In this document: piece after piece, positions 25,421 to 34,239 of the stretch | Layout: every line of letters begins with the position of its first letter | How positions within the stretch are numbered: position 1 is the first letter of the stretch | Assembly: GCA_964503715.1 (NCBI GenBank) | Contig: CAZDAD010000004.1 | Span: forward strand, 1 to 61,058 | DNA length: 61,058 nucleotides | DNA from: JARIHD01 sp964503715 | GTDB lineage: Bacteria > Patescibacteriota > Saccharimonadia > Saccharimonadales > UBA4665 | Direction: 5' to 3' | The notes under the pieces: model-generated | Seen by the model: only the letters and a program-made list of their open reading frames with translations | What the model was told of the DNA's origin: nothing | The model's database searches: none | Made by a program: the position numbers and the translations under genes

Positions 25421-26201
25421 CTTCTCGCTCTACTTGCATACGATACGCCGAATCAACAATCGCCGCAAACTTATGCGCGTTCAGGCTAGCACCACCAACT
25501 AACACTCCATCACAACCTTTGACCTCAAGATATGCTCGGCACGTTTCCTCATTAACACTTCCACCGTACAGAACTCGTAGCTGCTTAGCGGTCTTGGAGC
25601 CGTAGAGTTGCTCCACTTGGTAACGTATGTAGTCAACCACCTCTTGCACCTGATCGGGTTTGGCTACTTCGCCGCCAAAAGTGCTAATAGCCCAAACTGG
25701 CTCGTACGCAATAACCATGGAAGAGATTTCACGGGAAGTTAGATTACTTAGTGCCGTCACGATCTGATCGTGTAGGACCTGCTTAGTCTGCCCTTCTTTG
25801 CGCTCCTGTCCGTTCTCGCCGACACATAGAATGGGAGTTATCTCATTACGCACTGCAGCGGCGACCTTGTCGGCAATCAGTTTTTGGGATTCACCGAAAT
25901 AAATCCTACGCTCAGAGTGCCCAATAATCACATAATGAACAATGTCACGCAGCATTGAGAATGACACTTCACCAGTAAAGGCACCCTCATCGGCTGGATA
26001 AGCATTCTGGGCGGCCAGCCTAAACTTGCGCCTGTCTATCTGCAGGCTCATTGGCTGAAGTGTCAGCAGGCTTGGTCCTAGAACCAACTCGATGTTCCTG
26101 TGAATTCTAATCTGCTCCTGCAGCCTATGCACTAGAGTACTAGCCTGGCTGGTATTCAGGTTCATTTTCCAGTTTGCAACAAGCAATGTTTTTCTGGTCA
26201 T
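25413..26201 (-). CDS. tpiA: triosephosphate isomerase
   Basis: Interconverts dihydroxyacetone phosphate and glyceraldehyde 3-phosphate in glycolysis. NWKMN at the N-terminus holds the catalytic Lys, GHSERR the catalytic His, YEPVWAI the catalytic Glu, and YGGSV and GVLVGGASL the phosphate loops. Loop 6 reads AISTFGG instead of the usual AIGTG-type, a departure at a normally conserved hinge. Length 262, slightly longer than usual. Lies 55 bases after pgk on the same strand; the order pyk-pgk-tpiA suggests a glycolytic operon. Confidence 0.95.
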   Translation of the reverse strand: MTRKTLLVANWKMNLNTSQASTLVHRLQEQIRIHRNIELVLGPSLLTLQPMSLQIDRRKFRLAAQNAYPADEGAFTGEVSFSMLRDIVHYVIIGHSERRIYFGESQKLIADKVAAAVRNEITPILCVGENGQERKEGQTKQVLHDQIVTALSNLTSREISSMVIAYEPVWAISTFGGEVAKPDQVQEVVDYIRYQVEQLYGSKTAKQLRVLYGGSVNEETCRAYLEVKGCDGVLVGGASLNAHKFAAIVDSAYRMQVEREDG

Positions 26202-26256
26202 TTCTTATACTTCTTCTCTTATATAGATTAACATAAGCATCGTTTTTTATACATGA

Positions 26257-27540
26257 TTACCTATCCTGTAGTGCTTCGACGCCAGGCATTTTCCTGCCCG
26301 ACATCAGCTCTAGGCTTGCACCGCCGCCCGTAGATACATGATTGAATGCTCCAGATAGCTTTCTTTGGGCTATATAACCAACGGTGTCGCCACCACCAAC
26401 TAGGCTATATGGCCTATGGCCGTATTCTCCAAGCAGGGCATCAATTACCAGCTCAGTACCATGAGCGAATGGACCGACAGGACCATTAATCGCAGGTGTT
26501 TCAGTCACCCCCATAGTACCGTTCCATACGACAGTATTGGCCAGCTGAATGGCGCCAGCCACAAAAGCACCAGAGAATGGACCTATATCAAGTATTAGTT
26601 CATCAGGCTCAATCTTGCGATCCGTCTCTTTGGGAGGACTTGGATAGTTCTCAACTTCGGCAATTACGTGCGCGTCCCAGTCAACGATTCGCGTTTTGGC
26701 AGTTTTATCGAGTGATTTGGCTACCACTCCGTCCTGAGGGATATAGAAAACAAAGTTTCCAGCCTTGGATTTCTCCTGTGCGGCCTGGATAATATCCCTA
26801 GCGACTGGTAAATCATCGGCTTCGTACTTGCTTTTAGCGATATCTACGCCATTGGCAGCCAAAAAAGTGTTGGCCATCGCACCACCGATTGCTATAAAGT
26901 CGGCAATCTCCACAAAACGATTTATCACCTCTATTTTGTCAGATATCTTTGCGCCACCTATAATCGCCATAAGCGGACGTTTTGGCGAGTTCATTACCTC
27001 TGTTATCGATGAGACTTCTTTCTCAAGTAGTAGCCCCGCAACGCTAGGTAGAAAATGTGTTACGGCCTCAGTGCTAGCATGTGCTCGATGGACAACCCCA
27101 AAGCCGTCCTGTACAAACACATCAGCTAAGCTGGCTAGCTGCTTTGCAAATTCCTCATCATTGGCTTCCTCTTCTGGATGAAAACGCAAATTTTCGAGCA
27201 TTAGTATCTCGCCTGCCTGCAATGAGTCGGCGGCTTGCTTTACCTCTTCACCAATACAATCGTTGGCAAATTTTACGTCTTTTTGAAGTAGACTACCCAA
27301 GTGCTCGGCAACAGGCTTAAGGCTATATTGCCCGTCACGCTTACCATCGGGGCGGCCAAGATGAGAACAAATTATCAGTTTGGCGTTCTTCTCTAGCAAA
27401 TATTGAACTGTTGGCAGCGACTGCAAGACTCGGAAATTATCAGTAATTACGCCATTATCTAATGGAACGTTGTAATCGGCGCGCATCAGTACGCGTTTAC
27501 CAGTCAAATCAATGTCTTTGATAGTCTTTTTTGTAAACAA
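26257..27540 (-). CDS. pgk: phosphoglycerate kinase
   Basis: Transfers phosphate from 1,3-bisphosphoglycerate to ADP, one of two ATP-yielding glycolytic steps. RADYNVP near residue 19, SHLGRPDG near 58, the ENLRFHPEEEAND segment, GGAKISDKIEVI near 190, and C-terminal GGGDT and STGGGASLELMSG motifs are all present; 427 residues. The start codon is TTG at 27540, behind a strong GGGGGAGGG ribosome site about five bases away. Located between pyk and tpiA. Confidence 0.96.
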   Translation of the reverse strand: MFTKKTIKDIDLTGKRVLMRADYNVPLDNGVITDNFRVLQSLPTVQYLLEKNAKLIICSHLGRPDGKRDGQYSLKPVAEHLGSLLQKDVKFANDCIGEEVKQAADSLQAGEILMLENLRFHPEEEANDEEFAKQLASLADVFVQDGFGVVHRAHASTEAVTHFLPSVAGLLLEKEVSSITEVMNSPKRPLMAIIGGAKISDKIEVINRFVEIADFIAIGGAMANTFLAANGVDIAKSKYEADDLPVARDIIQAAQEKSKAGNFVFYIPQDGVVAKSLDKTAKTRIVDWDAHVIAEVENYPSPPKETDRKIEPDELILDIGPFSGAFVAGAIQLANTVVWNGTMGVTETPAINGPVGPFAHGTELVIDALLGEYGHRPYSLVGGGDTVGYIAQRKLSGAFNHVSTGGGASLELMSGRKMPGVEALQDR

Positions 27541-27593
27541 GGTACCCTCCCCCTTATCTAATTAAAGTCTAGCACGTTGCAAGGTTTTTGTAT

Positions 27594-29027
27594 CTATTCT
27601 AGAACACGAACCTTGATAGTGTCGGTTACGCCCGCAACACCTGGATAACGGCCAGAAACCATTACCACAACATCACCTTCGGCTAATACTTCCTTCTGCC
27701 TTAGCCACTCGGCCAACCTCAAAGCGGCATTGCCATCAACAGGCCTAACATAACTCTTCACATCATAAACAATCGCCAACTGCTGAGCAGTTCTATCCTC
27801 GTTCGTTACAGCAATAGTTGGTATCGATGGTCGCAGTGAAGAAATTTCCAGAGCTGTAGCACCTGACCTTGTTTCTGCGACTATTGCCTGGGCACCAATT
27901 TCTTCAGCCATTGACAGCGCACCGCTAGCAATTGCATGTCGCATGCTAGTTGAATGTCCATAGGGATGATGCATACCTATTGATGGATGCAGCTCCGAAT
28001 GCAAGATGACACTCTTCATCATCTTGACGGCCTCTGTAGGATACTTACCGTTAGCGGTCTCGTCACTAAGCATTACGCAGTCAGCACCGAGGAATACTGC
28101 CGTTGCGACATCAGAAACCTCGGCCCTAGAAGGGTGAGGAGAGTCAACCATACTCATAAGCATTTGTGTAGCCACAATAGTCGGCTTTGCAAACTTATGG
28201 CCTAGCCCAATGATATGACGCTGAACGACAGGCACTGATTCGGCAGGAGTTTCGACTGCCAAGTCACCTCTTGCCACCATTATCGCATCTGCTGCGTGAA
28301 CAATTTCCTCGATATTATCCACTGCTGCTTTGGTCTCAATCTTGGCGATGATTTTGGCCTCACTGCCTAGCTTTTCTAAAATGCTACGTAGGTTAGTAAC
28401 GTCGGTTGCTTTCTGGACAAAACTCAATGCCACATAATCAATATCTTGCTTGGCACCAAACTCTATATCAGCCATATCCTTTTCTGTCAGAATGTCACCA
28501 CCAAAGTCGGTGTCGGGGAGGTTCATGCCCTTGCGCTTCAGCAATACACCCGAATTATTTGCCCTAGCATAAACCAGTTTGCCTTCGACCTTTGTAACGG
28601 TGGTCTTAACCTTACCATCAAATAGAAACAATCGCTCTTCGGGTTTTATCTTTTCGGACAAATCATATTGAGTCGGCACATGACCAGACTCAACATAGTT
28701 AGCTTTGTACTCAAACACAAGTTCTTGACCGGTTTCTACATGTATTTCGCCGTCAAAGTCGCCCAGACGAACCTTTGGCCCCTGGAGGTCTTGGACTATT
28801 GCGACGGGCTTGCCTAGCTCGCCACTTGCTTTTCGAATCCAAGGAATCTGTACTAGACGCTCCTCATAAGTACCGTGGCTAAAGTTAAGCCTAAGGCCGT
28901 TGGCTCCCGCATCAATAATCTCGTATATGGCCTCGTAGCTGTCGGTTGACGGGCCAATCGTAGCTATAATTTTAGTCCTCTTAAAAGAAGTAATAGGTAC
29001 CTTCGGTACCATCTCAGTAATGTGCAT
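27594..29027 (-). CDS. pyk: pyruvate kinase
   Basis: Makes pyruvate and ATP from phosphoenolpyruvate. Substrate and metal motifs GLRLNFSHGTYE near residue 44, DLQGPKVR, KIIAKIET near 222 with the active Lys, and VARGDLAVE are visible; the C-terminal regulatory domain is complete (ISSLRPSIPTIAVTNEDRT). Length 477 fits the family. A TATAAT lies some 40 bases upstream and an AAGGA site about 12 bases before ATG. First of the pyk-pgk-tpiA run. Confidence 0.95.
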   Translation of the reverse strand: MHITEMVPKVPITSFKRTKIIATIGPSTDSYEAIYEIIDAGANGLRLNFSHGTYEERLVQIPWIRKASGELGKPVAIVQDLQGPKVRLGDFDGEIHVETGQELVFEYKANYVESGHVPTQYDLSEKIKPEERLFLFDGKVKTTVTKVEGKLVYARANNSGVLLKRKGMNLPDTDFGGDILTEKDMADIEFGAKQDIDYVALSFVQKATDVTNLRSILEKLGSEAKIIAKIETKAAVDNIEEIVHAADAIMVARGDLAVETPAESVPVVQRHIIGLGHKFAKPTIVATQMLMSMVDSPHPSRAEVSDVATAVFLGADCVMLSDETANGKYPTEAVKMMKSVILHSELHPSIGMHHPYGHSTSMRHAIASGALSMAEEIGAQAIVAETRSGATALEISSLRPSIPTIAVTNEDRTAQQLAIVYDVKSYVRPVDGNAALRLAEWLRQKEVLAEGDVVVMVSGRYPGVAGVTDTIKVRVLE

Positions 29028-29176
29028 TTATATGTTATTCCTTAAAATGTTTATAGATTTCATAGGCATTATACGCTCCTCATATCTGTGAACCAACAGA
29101 ATTAGACAGCTTGAACTTACCAGCACAGTGTTAGATAATGGTTCTCGTATATCGTAAGCATTTAGAGGATAATACA

Positions 29177-29884
29177 ATGGTAAAAATACGTTCGCTTGTT
29201 TTTGGACTCTCTGCATTTGTGTTGCTGGCTTCGTTGGCCGCCTCACCAGTATATGCAGAAAGCAGCATTCGTGGAGCTCGTGCTGACCAAGTCGAAATGG
29301 ACAACGAGTCCAGTGCCAATGAACCCACTTATATTCATGAGCAACGTGTAGCTGAGCTTGATAGCCAAGTAAATGTTGAGTCTAAGCCTGACAACACAAC
29401 AAAAGACTTACGCAACCAAGCCAAGGCCCAACTCGAAAAATTGCGCAAAGAGAAAAAGGACCCACGCAGCAAAGAGGATCGTAAAAAAGTCTGTGAGGCT
29501 CGCCAGAAAGGTATGGAACAGCGATTTACAAAGCTGACTGAAGCCGCCCAACATCACCTCAACAAACTCGAAGATGCCAGCGAAAAACTACAGGCCTACA
29601 AAGCCGACAATCAGGTCAATGTGGCTAATTGGGCAGAGCTTACCAAGACTGTCTCTGACGCTCACAATAACGCAGCACTGTATGTAACTAAGTTAGCTGA
29701 CCTCAAACCAACCGTTGACTGCACAAGCGACAATGTCGCTAGTGATATCGCAACATTTAAAGCAGCCGTCGAGAAAGCCCGCACCGAGCTCAAAGCCTAC
29801 CGCAAAGCCCTAAAGGATGTAGTAGTAGCCCTAAATACCGCCAAGCCTGAGACTACCGACCAAGGAGCAACCAATGAGAACTAA
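29177..29884 (+). CDS. secreted coiled-coil protein, 235 aa
   Basis: A signal peptide at residues 1-26 (positively charged start, hydrophobic core, VYA-ES cleavage) precedes a charged, helical body with coiled-coil potential from about 70 to 215 (QAKAQLEKLRKEKK and later heptads). Two Cys lie near residues 100 and 180. No family recognised. The ATG at 29177 follows AGAGGA by about eight bases. It overlaps the next gene by 11 bases, so both are likely translated together; the pair may form an extracytoplasmic complex. Confidence 0.75.
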   Translation: MVKIRSLVFGLSAFVLLASLAASPVYAESSIRGARADQVEMDNESSANEPTYIHEQRVAELDSQVNVESKPDNTTKDLRNQAKAQLEKLRKEKKDPRSKEDRKKVCEARQKGMEQRFTKLTEAAQHHLNKLEDASEKLQAYKADNQVNVANWAELTKTVSDAHNNAALYVTKLADLKPTVDCTSDNVASDIATFKAAVEKARTELKAYRKALKDVVVALNTAKPETTDQGATNEN

Positions 29885-30137
29885 TCATATCGGTGCCTCG
29901 CATGTTGCGGCACTCGCCGCCATCGTAGTGATACTAGTGGTCGGCTTTGCGGGCTACAAAGTAATTTCCACCAACAACCATAAACCTTCTAGCGAGCTCA
30001 CAAGAGAACTTTCAGTGCCAGCCAAAATCACTACAAATGCCGACCTACAGCAAACCTCTAAAGTCCTTGACTCAGATGATCAGAGTACGGCGCTAGATAC
30101 CGCCGAACTTGATGCTGACTTGAATAGTCTCTTATAG
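29874..30137 (+). CDS. small single-pass membrane protein, 87 aa
   Basis: One membrane helix at about residues 10-29 (VAALAAIVVILVVGFAGYKVI), then an acidic, Ser/Thr-rich outer tail. Overlaps the secreted coiled-coil gene by 11 bases and is followed two bases later by zwf, so the three are one operon. Function unknown. Confidence 0.7.
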   Translation: MRTNHIGASHVAALAAIVVILVVGFAGYKVISTNNHKPSSELTRELSVPAKITTNADLQQTSKVLDSDDQSTALDTAELDADLNSLL

Positions 30138-30139
30138 AC

Positions 30140-31534
30140 GTGTCACATATAATTGTAATCTTCGGAATATCTGGTGACCTGTCCAAGCGCAAGCTGCTAC
30201 CTGCTCTTTACCACCTTGTGCGTATGGATTTGTTACCTAATGATACGAAGATTGTCGGCATTACTCGACAAGATATATCAGTCAACAGTCTGATCAATAC
30301 TGACAGCATATGCTCGCTAGAGCCAGATCATTTATGTGATACCGAGGCCTTAAAAAGATTCCAGCAAATGCTGGACGTATTCAAAATGGATCTGGTAGAC
30401 CCAGGTGATTACCAAAAGTTGGCATCGTATCTACAAAAAATAGAAAGCAGTCACGGTAAGGCGATGAACCGCCTAATCTATTTATCGATACCACCACAGG
30501 TTTTTGGTCCTATAGTCAGAAATCTAGGCGAATCTGGACTGAACAAACCGTCAGAGTCGGCTAAGTTCTGCCACCTACTCGTAGAGAAACCATTTGGTTA
30601 TGACGCCACTTCAGCCCGTGAATTGATTGCAGTAGTAGATCAGTATTTCTCGGAGTCACAGGTCTACCGCATCGACCACTATCTAGCCAAAGAAACTGCA
30701 CAAAATATCCTAGCTTTTCGCTTCAACAACCCGATTTTTGAGTCTATTTGGGATAGTAAACATGTTAAGCAAATTACAGTTACAGCTACTGAGTCAATCG
30801 GTATAGAAGGCCGCACTATATTTTACGAACAAACTGGAGCCTTGCGTGATTTGATCCAGAGTCACCTGCTCCAGTTACTGTCTATGGTTACGATGGAAAA
30901 GCCAATATCTTCATCATCGGGTGATGTGCATAAGGCCAAAGTAGAGTTGCTTAGGTCAATCGAGCCGATTCGACCTGACGCAGTTGAGCAGCAATCTATT
31001 AGAGGCCAATACTATAGCTACAGACATGAGGTTAATAACCAGAAAAGCATTTCCGAAACCTATGCTGCTCTCAAGCTCGAAATAAATAACAATAGGTGGC
31101 GTGGAACACCTATTTACATACAGACCGGTAAGGGCCTAGCCGAAAAACGAACTTCCATACAACTTGTCTTTAGCAATGATGACTCGCAAAACAACACTTT
31201 GACTTTCAATTTACAACCCCAGGAGTCTATTGAGATTGACTTACGAGTCAAACGACCCGGTTACGGCACACAAATCGAGACTACCAAGATGGATTTTCAC
31301 TACGAAAGGAGTTTTGCCAAAGGCGAAAGTCCCGATGCCTACGAAAGAGTCCTGGTCGATGCACTAAATGGTGATAGTACTCTATTTGCAACCCGTGATG
31401 AGGTTATGGCAACGTGGGATATAATCGAATCAGTTGTGCAAAACTGGCAAAACACCGAAAAAGGTTTGGCGTTTTACAAAAAAGGCACAGATGCCGATGA
31501 TCTAATTAAGGCGCTTAGCGTAGTACCTAGCTAA
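30140..31534 (+). CDS. zwf: glucose-6-phosphate 1-dehydrogenase
   Basis: Oxidises glucose 6-phosphate to 6-phosphogluconolactone and makes NADPH. The NADP loop GISGDLSKRKLLPALY is at residues 9-24, the catalytic RIDHYLAKE near residue 177, and KPFGYD near 150. Length 464 is close to the family norm. Start GTG, two bases behind the preceding stop, without a clear ribosome site, which suggests translational coupling. The 3' end overlaps the convergent tgt gene by 33 bases. Confidence 0.94.
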   Translation: MSHIIVIFGISGDLSKRKLLPALYHLVRMDLLPNDTKIVGITRQDISVNSLINTDSICSLEPDHLCDTEALKRFQQMLDVFKMDLVDPGDYQKLASYLQKIESSHGKAMNRLIYLSIPPQVFGPIVRNLGESGLNKPSESAKFCHLLVEKPFGYDATSARELIAVVDQYFSESQVYRIDHYLAKETAQNILAFRFNNPIFESIWDSKHVKQITVTATESIGIEGRTIFYEQTGALRDLIQSHLLQLLSMVTMEKPISSSSGDVHKAKVELLRSIEPIRPDAVEQQSIRGQYYSYRHEVNNQKSISETYAALKLEINNNRWRGTPIYIQTGKGLAEKRTSIQLVFSNDDSQNNTLTFNLQPQESIEIDLRVKRPGYGTQIETTKMDFHYERSFAKGESPDAYERVLVDALNGDSTLFATRDEVMATWDIIESVVQNWQNTEKGLAFYKKGTDADDLIKALSVVPS

Positions 31535-32713
31535 AAACCTATCCCTAAAATCATAGAAAGTACCGTCATCTATGCTCGAACGAATGTCGTCGACTAGCTT
31601 AATGATGAACCGCTCATTGTGGATAGATAACAGCGTGCCCGCAAGGCTCTCTTTTGCCTGCAAAAGATGCCTGATATAGGCCAGGGTATAATTTTGGCAA
31701 GTGTAGCAATCACAGTCACCAATTATGGGCTGGAACATCGTTCGATATTTGAGACCTCTGACATTCACTCGCCCGTCATATGTATATGCTGCGCCGTTAC
31801 GTGCAACCCGAGTGGGCGAAACACAATCAAAGGTATCAATTCCCTGCTCTATGGCAGCAAAGATGTCGTCGGGCTCAGAGATACCGAGGAGATGCCTCGG
31901 CTTGTCTTCGGGCAGTATTGAGTTCACCCAGCCAATGATTTCAGCCATCTTATCTTTTTCTAATGCACCACCAATGCCATAACCATCAAAATCACGTTCG
32001 GCCATAAACTTAGCAGTTTTTTTGCGCAAGTCTTCGTAGTTGGCTCCTTGCAATACTCCGAACAGGGCCTGATATGGATGTTCGGGATATAGTCCTCTTA
32101 GGCGCTTGACTTCGGCCAATGACCTTTCGGCCCAACGATGTGTTCGCTCCAGAGAATCAACTTGATACTCATATGGGTCTAGCAATGAAGTAAGCTCATC
32201 GAATGCAAATGTTATGTCAGCCCCGATGGAATGCTGTATCTGCATTGATAATTCAGGGGTAAATTTATGCATCGAGCCATCAATATGAGATTTGAACATT
32301 ACCCCATCTTCGTCAACCCAAGCAGAACGAGAGCCTTTTTTGGCTATTGCCTCCTGCGATGCAACATCAGTATCCATAGCCAGCACTTTTTTGAACCCAC
32401 TGCCCAATGACAAAACCTGAAAGCCACCGCTATCTGTGAAAGTAGGACCATGCCAATTCATAAATTTAGCAATACCGCCCGCTTGCGCTACGAGTTCGTG
32501 ACCAGGCTGAAGGTATAGGTGGTAGGCGTTGCCCAGGACTGCCTGAGAACCAACCGCCCTTACCTGCTCAGGGACCATAGCCTTGACTGCAGCACCAGTA
32601 CCGACCACTATAAATGCAGGTGTCTTTATATCACCATGTGGTGTATGTATTATGCCAGTCCGAGCTAAAGTGCCCGCCAAACGTGCGCCGACTTCAAAAC
32701 CAAAACTATTCAT
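31502..32713 (-). CDS. tgt: tRNA-guanine transglycosylase
   Basis: Exchanges guanine 34 of GUN-anticodon tRNAs for a queuosine precursor. The catalytic Asp lies in TDSGGFQVLSLG near residue 95 and a second in FDCVSPTRVARNGAAYT; zinc ligands are in CDCYTCQNYTLAYIRHLL. About 403 residues, full length. The ATG at 32713 is preferred because TATAAT (32721-32726) ends seven bases before it, making the message leaderless; an in-frame GTG lies six bases upstream. With the YhhQ-like transporter at 47107-47817 it points to queuosine salvage. This window's tRNA-His(GTG) is a natural substrate. Confidence 0.95.
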   Translation of the reverse strand: MNSFGFEVGARLAGTLARTGIIHTPHGDIKTPAFIVVGTGAAVKAMVPEQVRAVGSQAVLGNAYHLYLQPGHELVAQAGGIAKFMNWHGPTFTDSGGFQVLSLGSGFKKVLAMDTDVASQEAIAKKGSRSAWVDEDGVMFKSHIDGSMHKFTPELSMQIQHSIGADITFAFDELTSLLDPYEYQVDSLERTHRWAERSLAEVKRLRGLYPEHPYQALFGVLQGANYEDLRKKTAKFMAERDFDGYGIGGALEKDKMAEIIGWVNSILPEDKPRHLLGISEPDDIFAAIEQGIDTFDCVSPTRVARNGAAYTYDGRVNVRGLKYRTMFQPIIGDCDCYTCQNYTLAYIRHLLQAKESLAGTLLSIHNERFIIKLVDDIRSSIDDGTFYDFRDRFLARYYAKRLN

Positions 32714-32748
32714 TGGCACTATTATAACAGAGACAGAACAGCCCTATA

Positions 32749-32778
32749 CAAAGAAACACCAGCCGCAAGCGACTGGTG
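32749..32778 (-). terminator. intrinsic terminator of the 32799-33167 gene
   Basis: On the minus strand CACCAGTCGC and GCGGCTGGTG form a strong stem followed by TTTCTTT. Confidence 0.75.
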
Positions 32779-32798
32779 CGTAAAGCAGTAATTAATAT

Positions 32799-33167
32799 TT
32801 ATGAATTGCTATAAGACTTCTTTTCGGTCGCAAGACCATTCTCAAGAGCCTCGGTTGCAAATATCAGTGATACCTGACCGAGCATAACTGCGTCGATCAG
32901 AGACAGTGTGTAAGTGTTCAGGCCATACCAGGAAAGGCCCAGTAGAGTAACGGCTAGACCACCCAAAAATACACGGAAAGCAGCAGCACGCGGAGGTCGG
33001 ATAACTAATAGCGATACGAGTATAGCCATCAACGAAATACGCATAATATTGGCATAGTTAGTATTGGTTATAAAGTCGTAAATTAGATTATGGCTAGCAG
33101 TAAGTGACGTAGCAGTTATTGCAGCTAAGGTTGCAAGTACTGCAACAATAATTGTTCTGTGAATCAT
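32799..33167 (-). CDS. small integral membrane protein, 122 aa
   Basis: Four hydrophobic segments at about residues 5-25, 40-60, 66-83 and 88-105, with a short basic link (RPPRAAAFR) between the second and third. Function not recognised. A terminator follows. Upstream lies a stretch of about 175 bases that holds an imperfect inverted repeat (33181-33190 with 33212-33221) and then tRNA-Glu. Confidence 0.65.
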   Translation of the reverse strand: MIHRTIIVAVLATLAAITATSLTASHNLIYDFITNTNYANIMRISLMAILVSLLVIRPPRAAAFRVFLGGLAVTLLGLSWYGLNTYTLSLIDAVMLGQVSLIFATEALENGLATEKKSYSNS

Positions 33168-33344
33168 TTTTGCAAATCCTCGTTTAACTTTTGTAAATCA
33201 GCTTAATGATTGAAGTTTAACGATAAAAAGCATCTTCTACAGCGAAAAATTCTGCAAAATCAATGTAATAAAATTCACTCTTTGTCTAAAACAGTTTAAA
33301 GACTGCTAAAAGAATAAAAACGCCACCTACAGTGACGTTCTTGT

Positions 33345-33419
33345 TGGTGACCCCACGGGGATTCGAACCCCGGTTGCCGGGATGAAAACCCGGTGTCCTA
33401 ACCATTAGACGATGGGGCC
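33345..33419 (-). tRNA. tRNA-Glu(TTC)
   Basis: Acceptor GGCCCCA/TGGGGTC, anticodon loop TTTTCAT on a CCGGG/CCCGG stem, T-loop TTCGAAT, encoded CCA. Confidence 0.96.
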
Positions 33420-33583
33420 TCACTCACATCTGTTATGCAGTGTGTGTAAGGTTGAATTGACAACGGGGTAAAGTATAGCATAACAGAGGTAGAACGTCTA
33501 GCAAAAACTTGCATGCATTATCATAAGGGTTTAAGTTAACAGATATAATTATTGATCTTTGGTGGGAGTGAGGAGTCTTTATT

Positions 33584-34015
33584 ATGGGTGAATTATTGGT
33601 CAGAATGTATCCTGACTGTGGCGACGCTGCGGCTGCAGCTAGGCTAACGGACCCCCGAATAGCTGACCATCTTGAACACGGCCGCCGCATTAATCAAGGT
33701 GCATTCAACTTTGTGGCCTTTGATGACGAGGTTGCAGTTGGATCTCTCAAGCTCATTCAACGACACGTCATGGACGAAAGAGCCCGCATTGCTGACGTAG
33801 ATGTCGCTACTCAACTGCGCCGCCGCGGAGATGAACGTGACGAAGTAATGGATAGGCTAATCGGTCACGCTGAAGCTATCAGCCGCATGACATCTGTGTC
33901 TATCTTTAGTTACCTCCATGACCAGCAACCATATCACGGTATTCTGGTGGCAAGGGGTTATAACGAAGCTGAGATTAACCGCATAGCAGCTATGGAGAAA
34001 CGCTTCGATAAATAA
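33584..34015 (+). CDS. GNAT-like acetyltransferase
   Basis: A 143-residue protein. The central VAVGSLKLIQRH strand, then RIADVDVATQLRRRGDERDEVMDRLI and a late QPYHGILVARGYNEAE segment follow the order of GNAT folds, in which QLRRRG would be the acetyl-CoA loop (R/Q-xx-G-x-G/A is only partly kept). The assignment is by pattern and order. The ATG has GAGGAG about nine bases upstream. Gene stands alone between tRNA-Glu and a terminator. The target is unknown. Confidence 0.55.
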   Translation: MGELLVRMYPDCGDAAAAARLTDPRIADHLEHGRRINQGAFNFVAFDDEVAVGSLKLIQRHVMDERARIADVDVATQLRRRGDERDEVMDRLIGHAEAISRMTSVSIFSYLHDQQPYHGILVARGYNEAEINRIAAMEKRFDK

Positions 34016-34016
34016 A

Positions 34017-34046
34017 ATAACCTCCCTATTGCAAGTCGGAGGTTAT
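34017..34046 (+). terminator. hairpin after the GNAT-like gene
   Basis: ATAACCTCC and GGAGGTTAT arms with a 12-base loop, directly after the stop; only a weak T-tract follows. Confidence 0.55.
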
Positions 34047-34190
34047 ATACAAAGAGAAATTCTCTCACTGGAGCGGTCAGTCATGCTCACTTGAGGCACA
34101 TTTTAGCACGATTCCGCTTATATTAATAGAGGCTTTATCCACAGCTACGGCATTTTTGGCAATTTTGTTGACAGTAGTTAGTGCAAAATT

Positions 34191-34220
34191 AAAACTCCCG
34201 CAGAATACCGCGGGAGTTTT
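34191..34220. terminator. bidirectional terminator
   Basis: AAAACTCCCGC / GCGGGAGTTTT arms; on the minus strand it ends the LPKTG surface-protein transcript. Confidence 0.85.
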
Positions 34221-34239
34221 ATTTGTCTATCAGTCTAGG

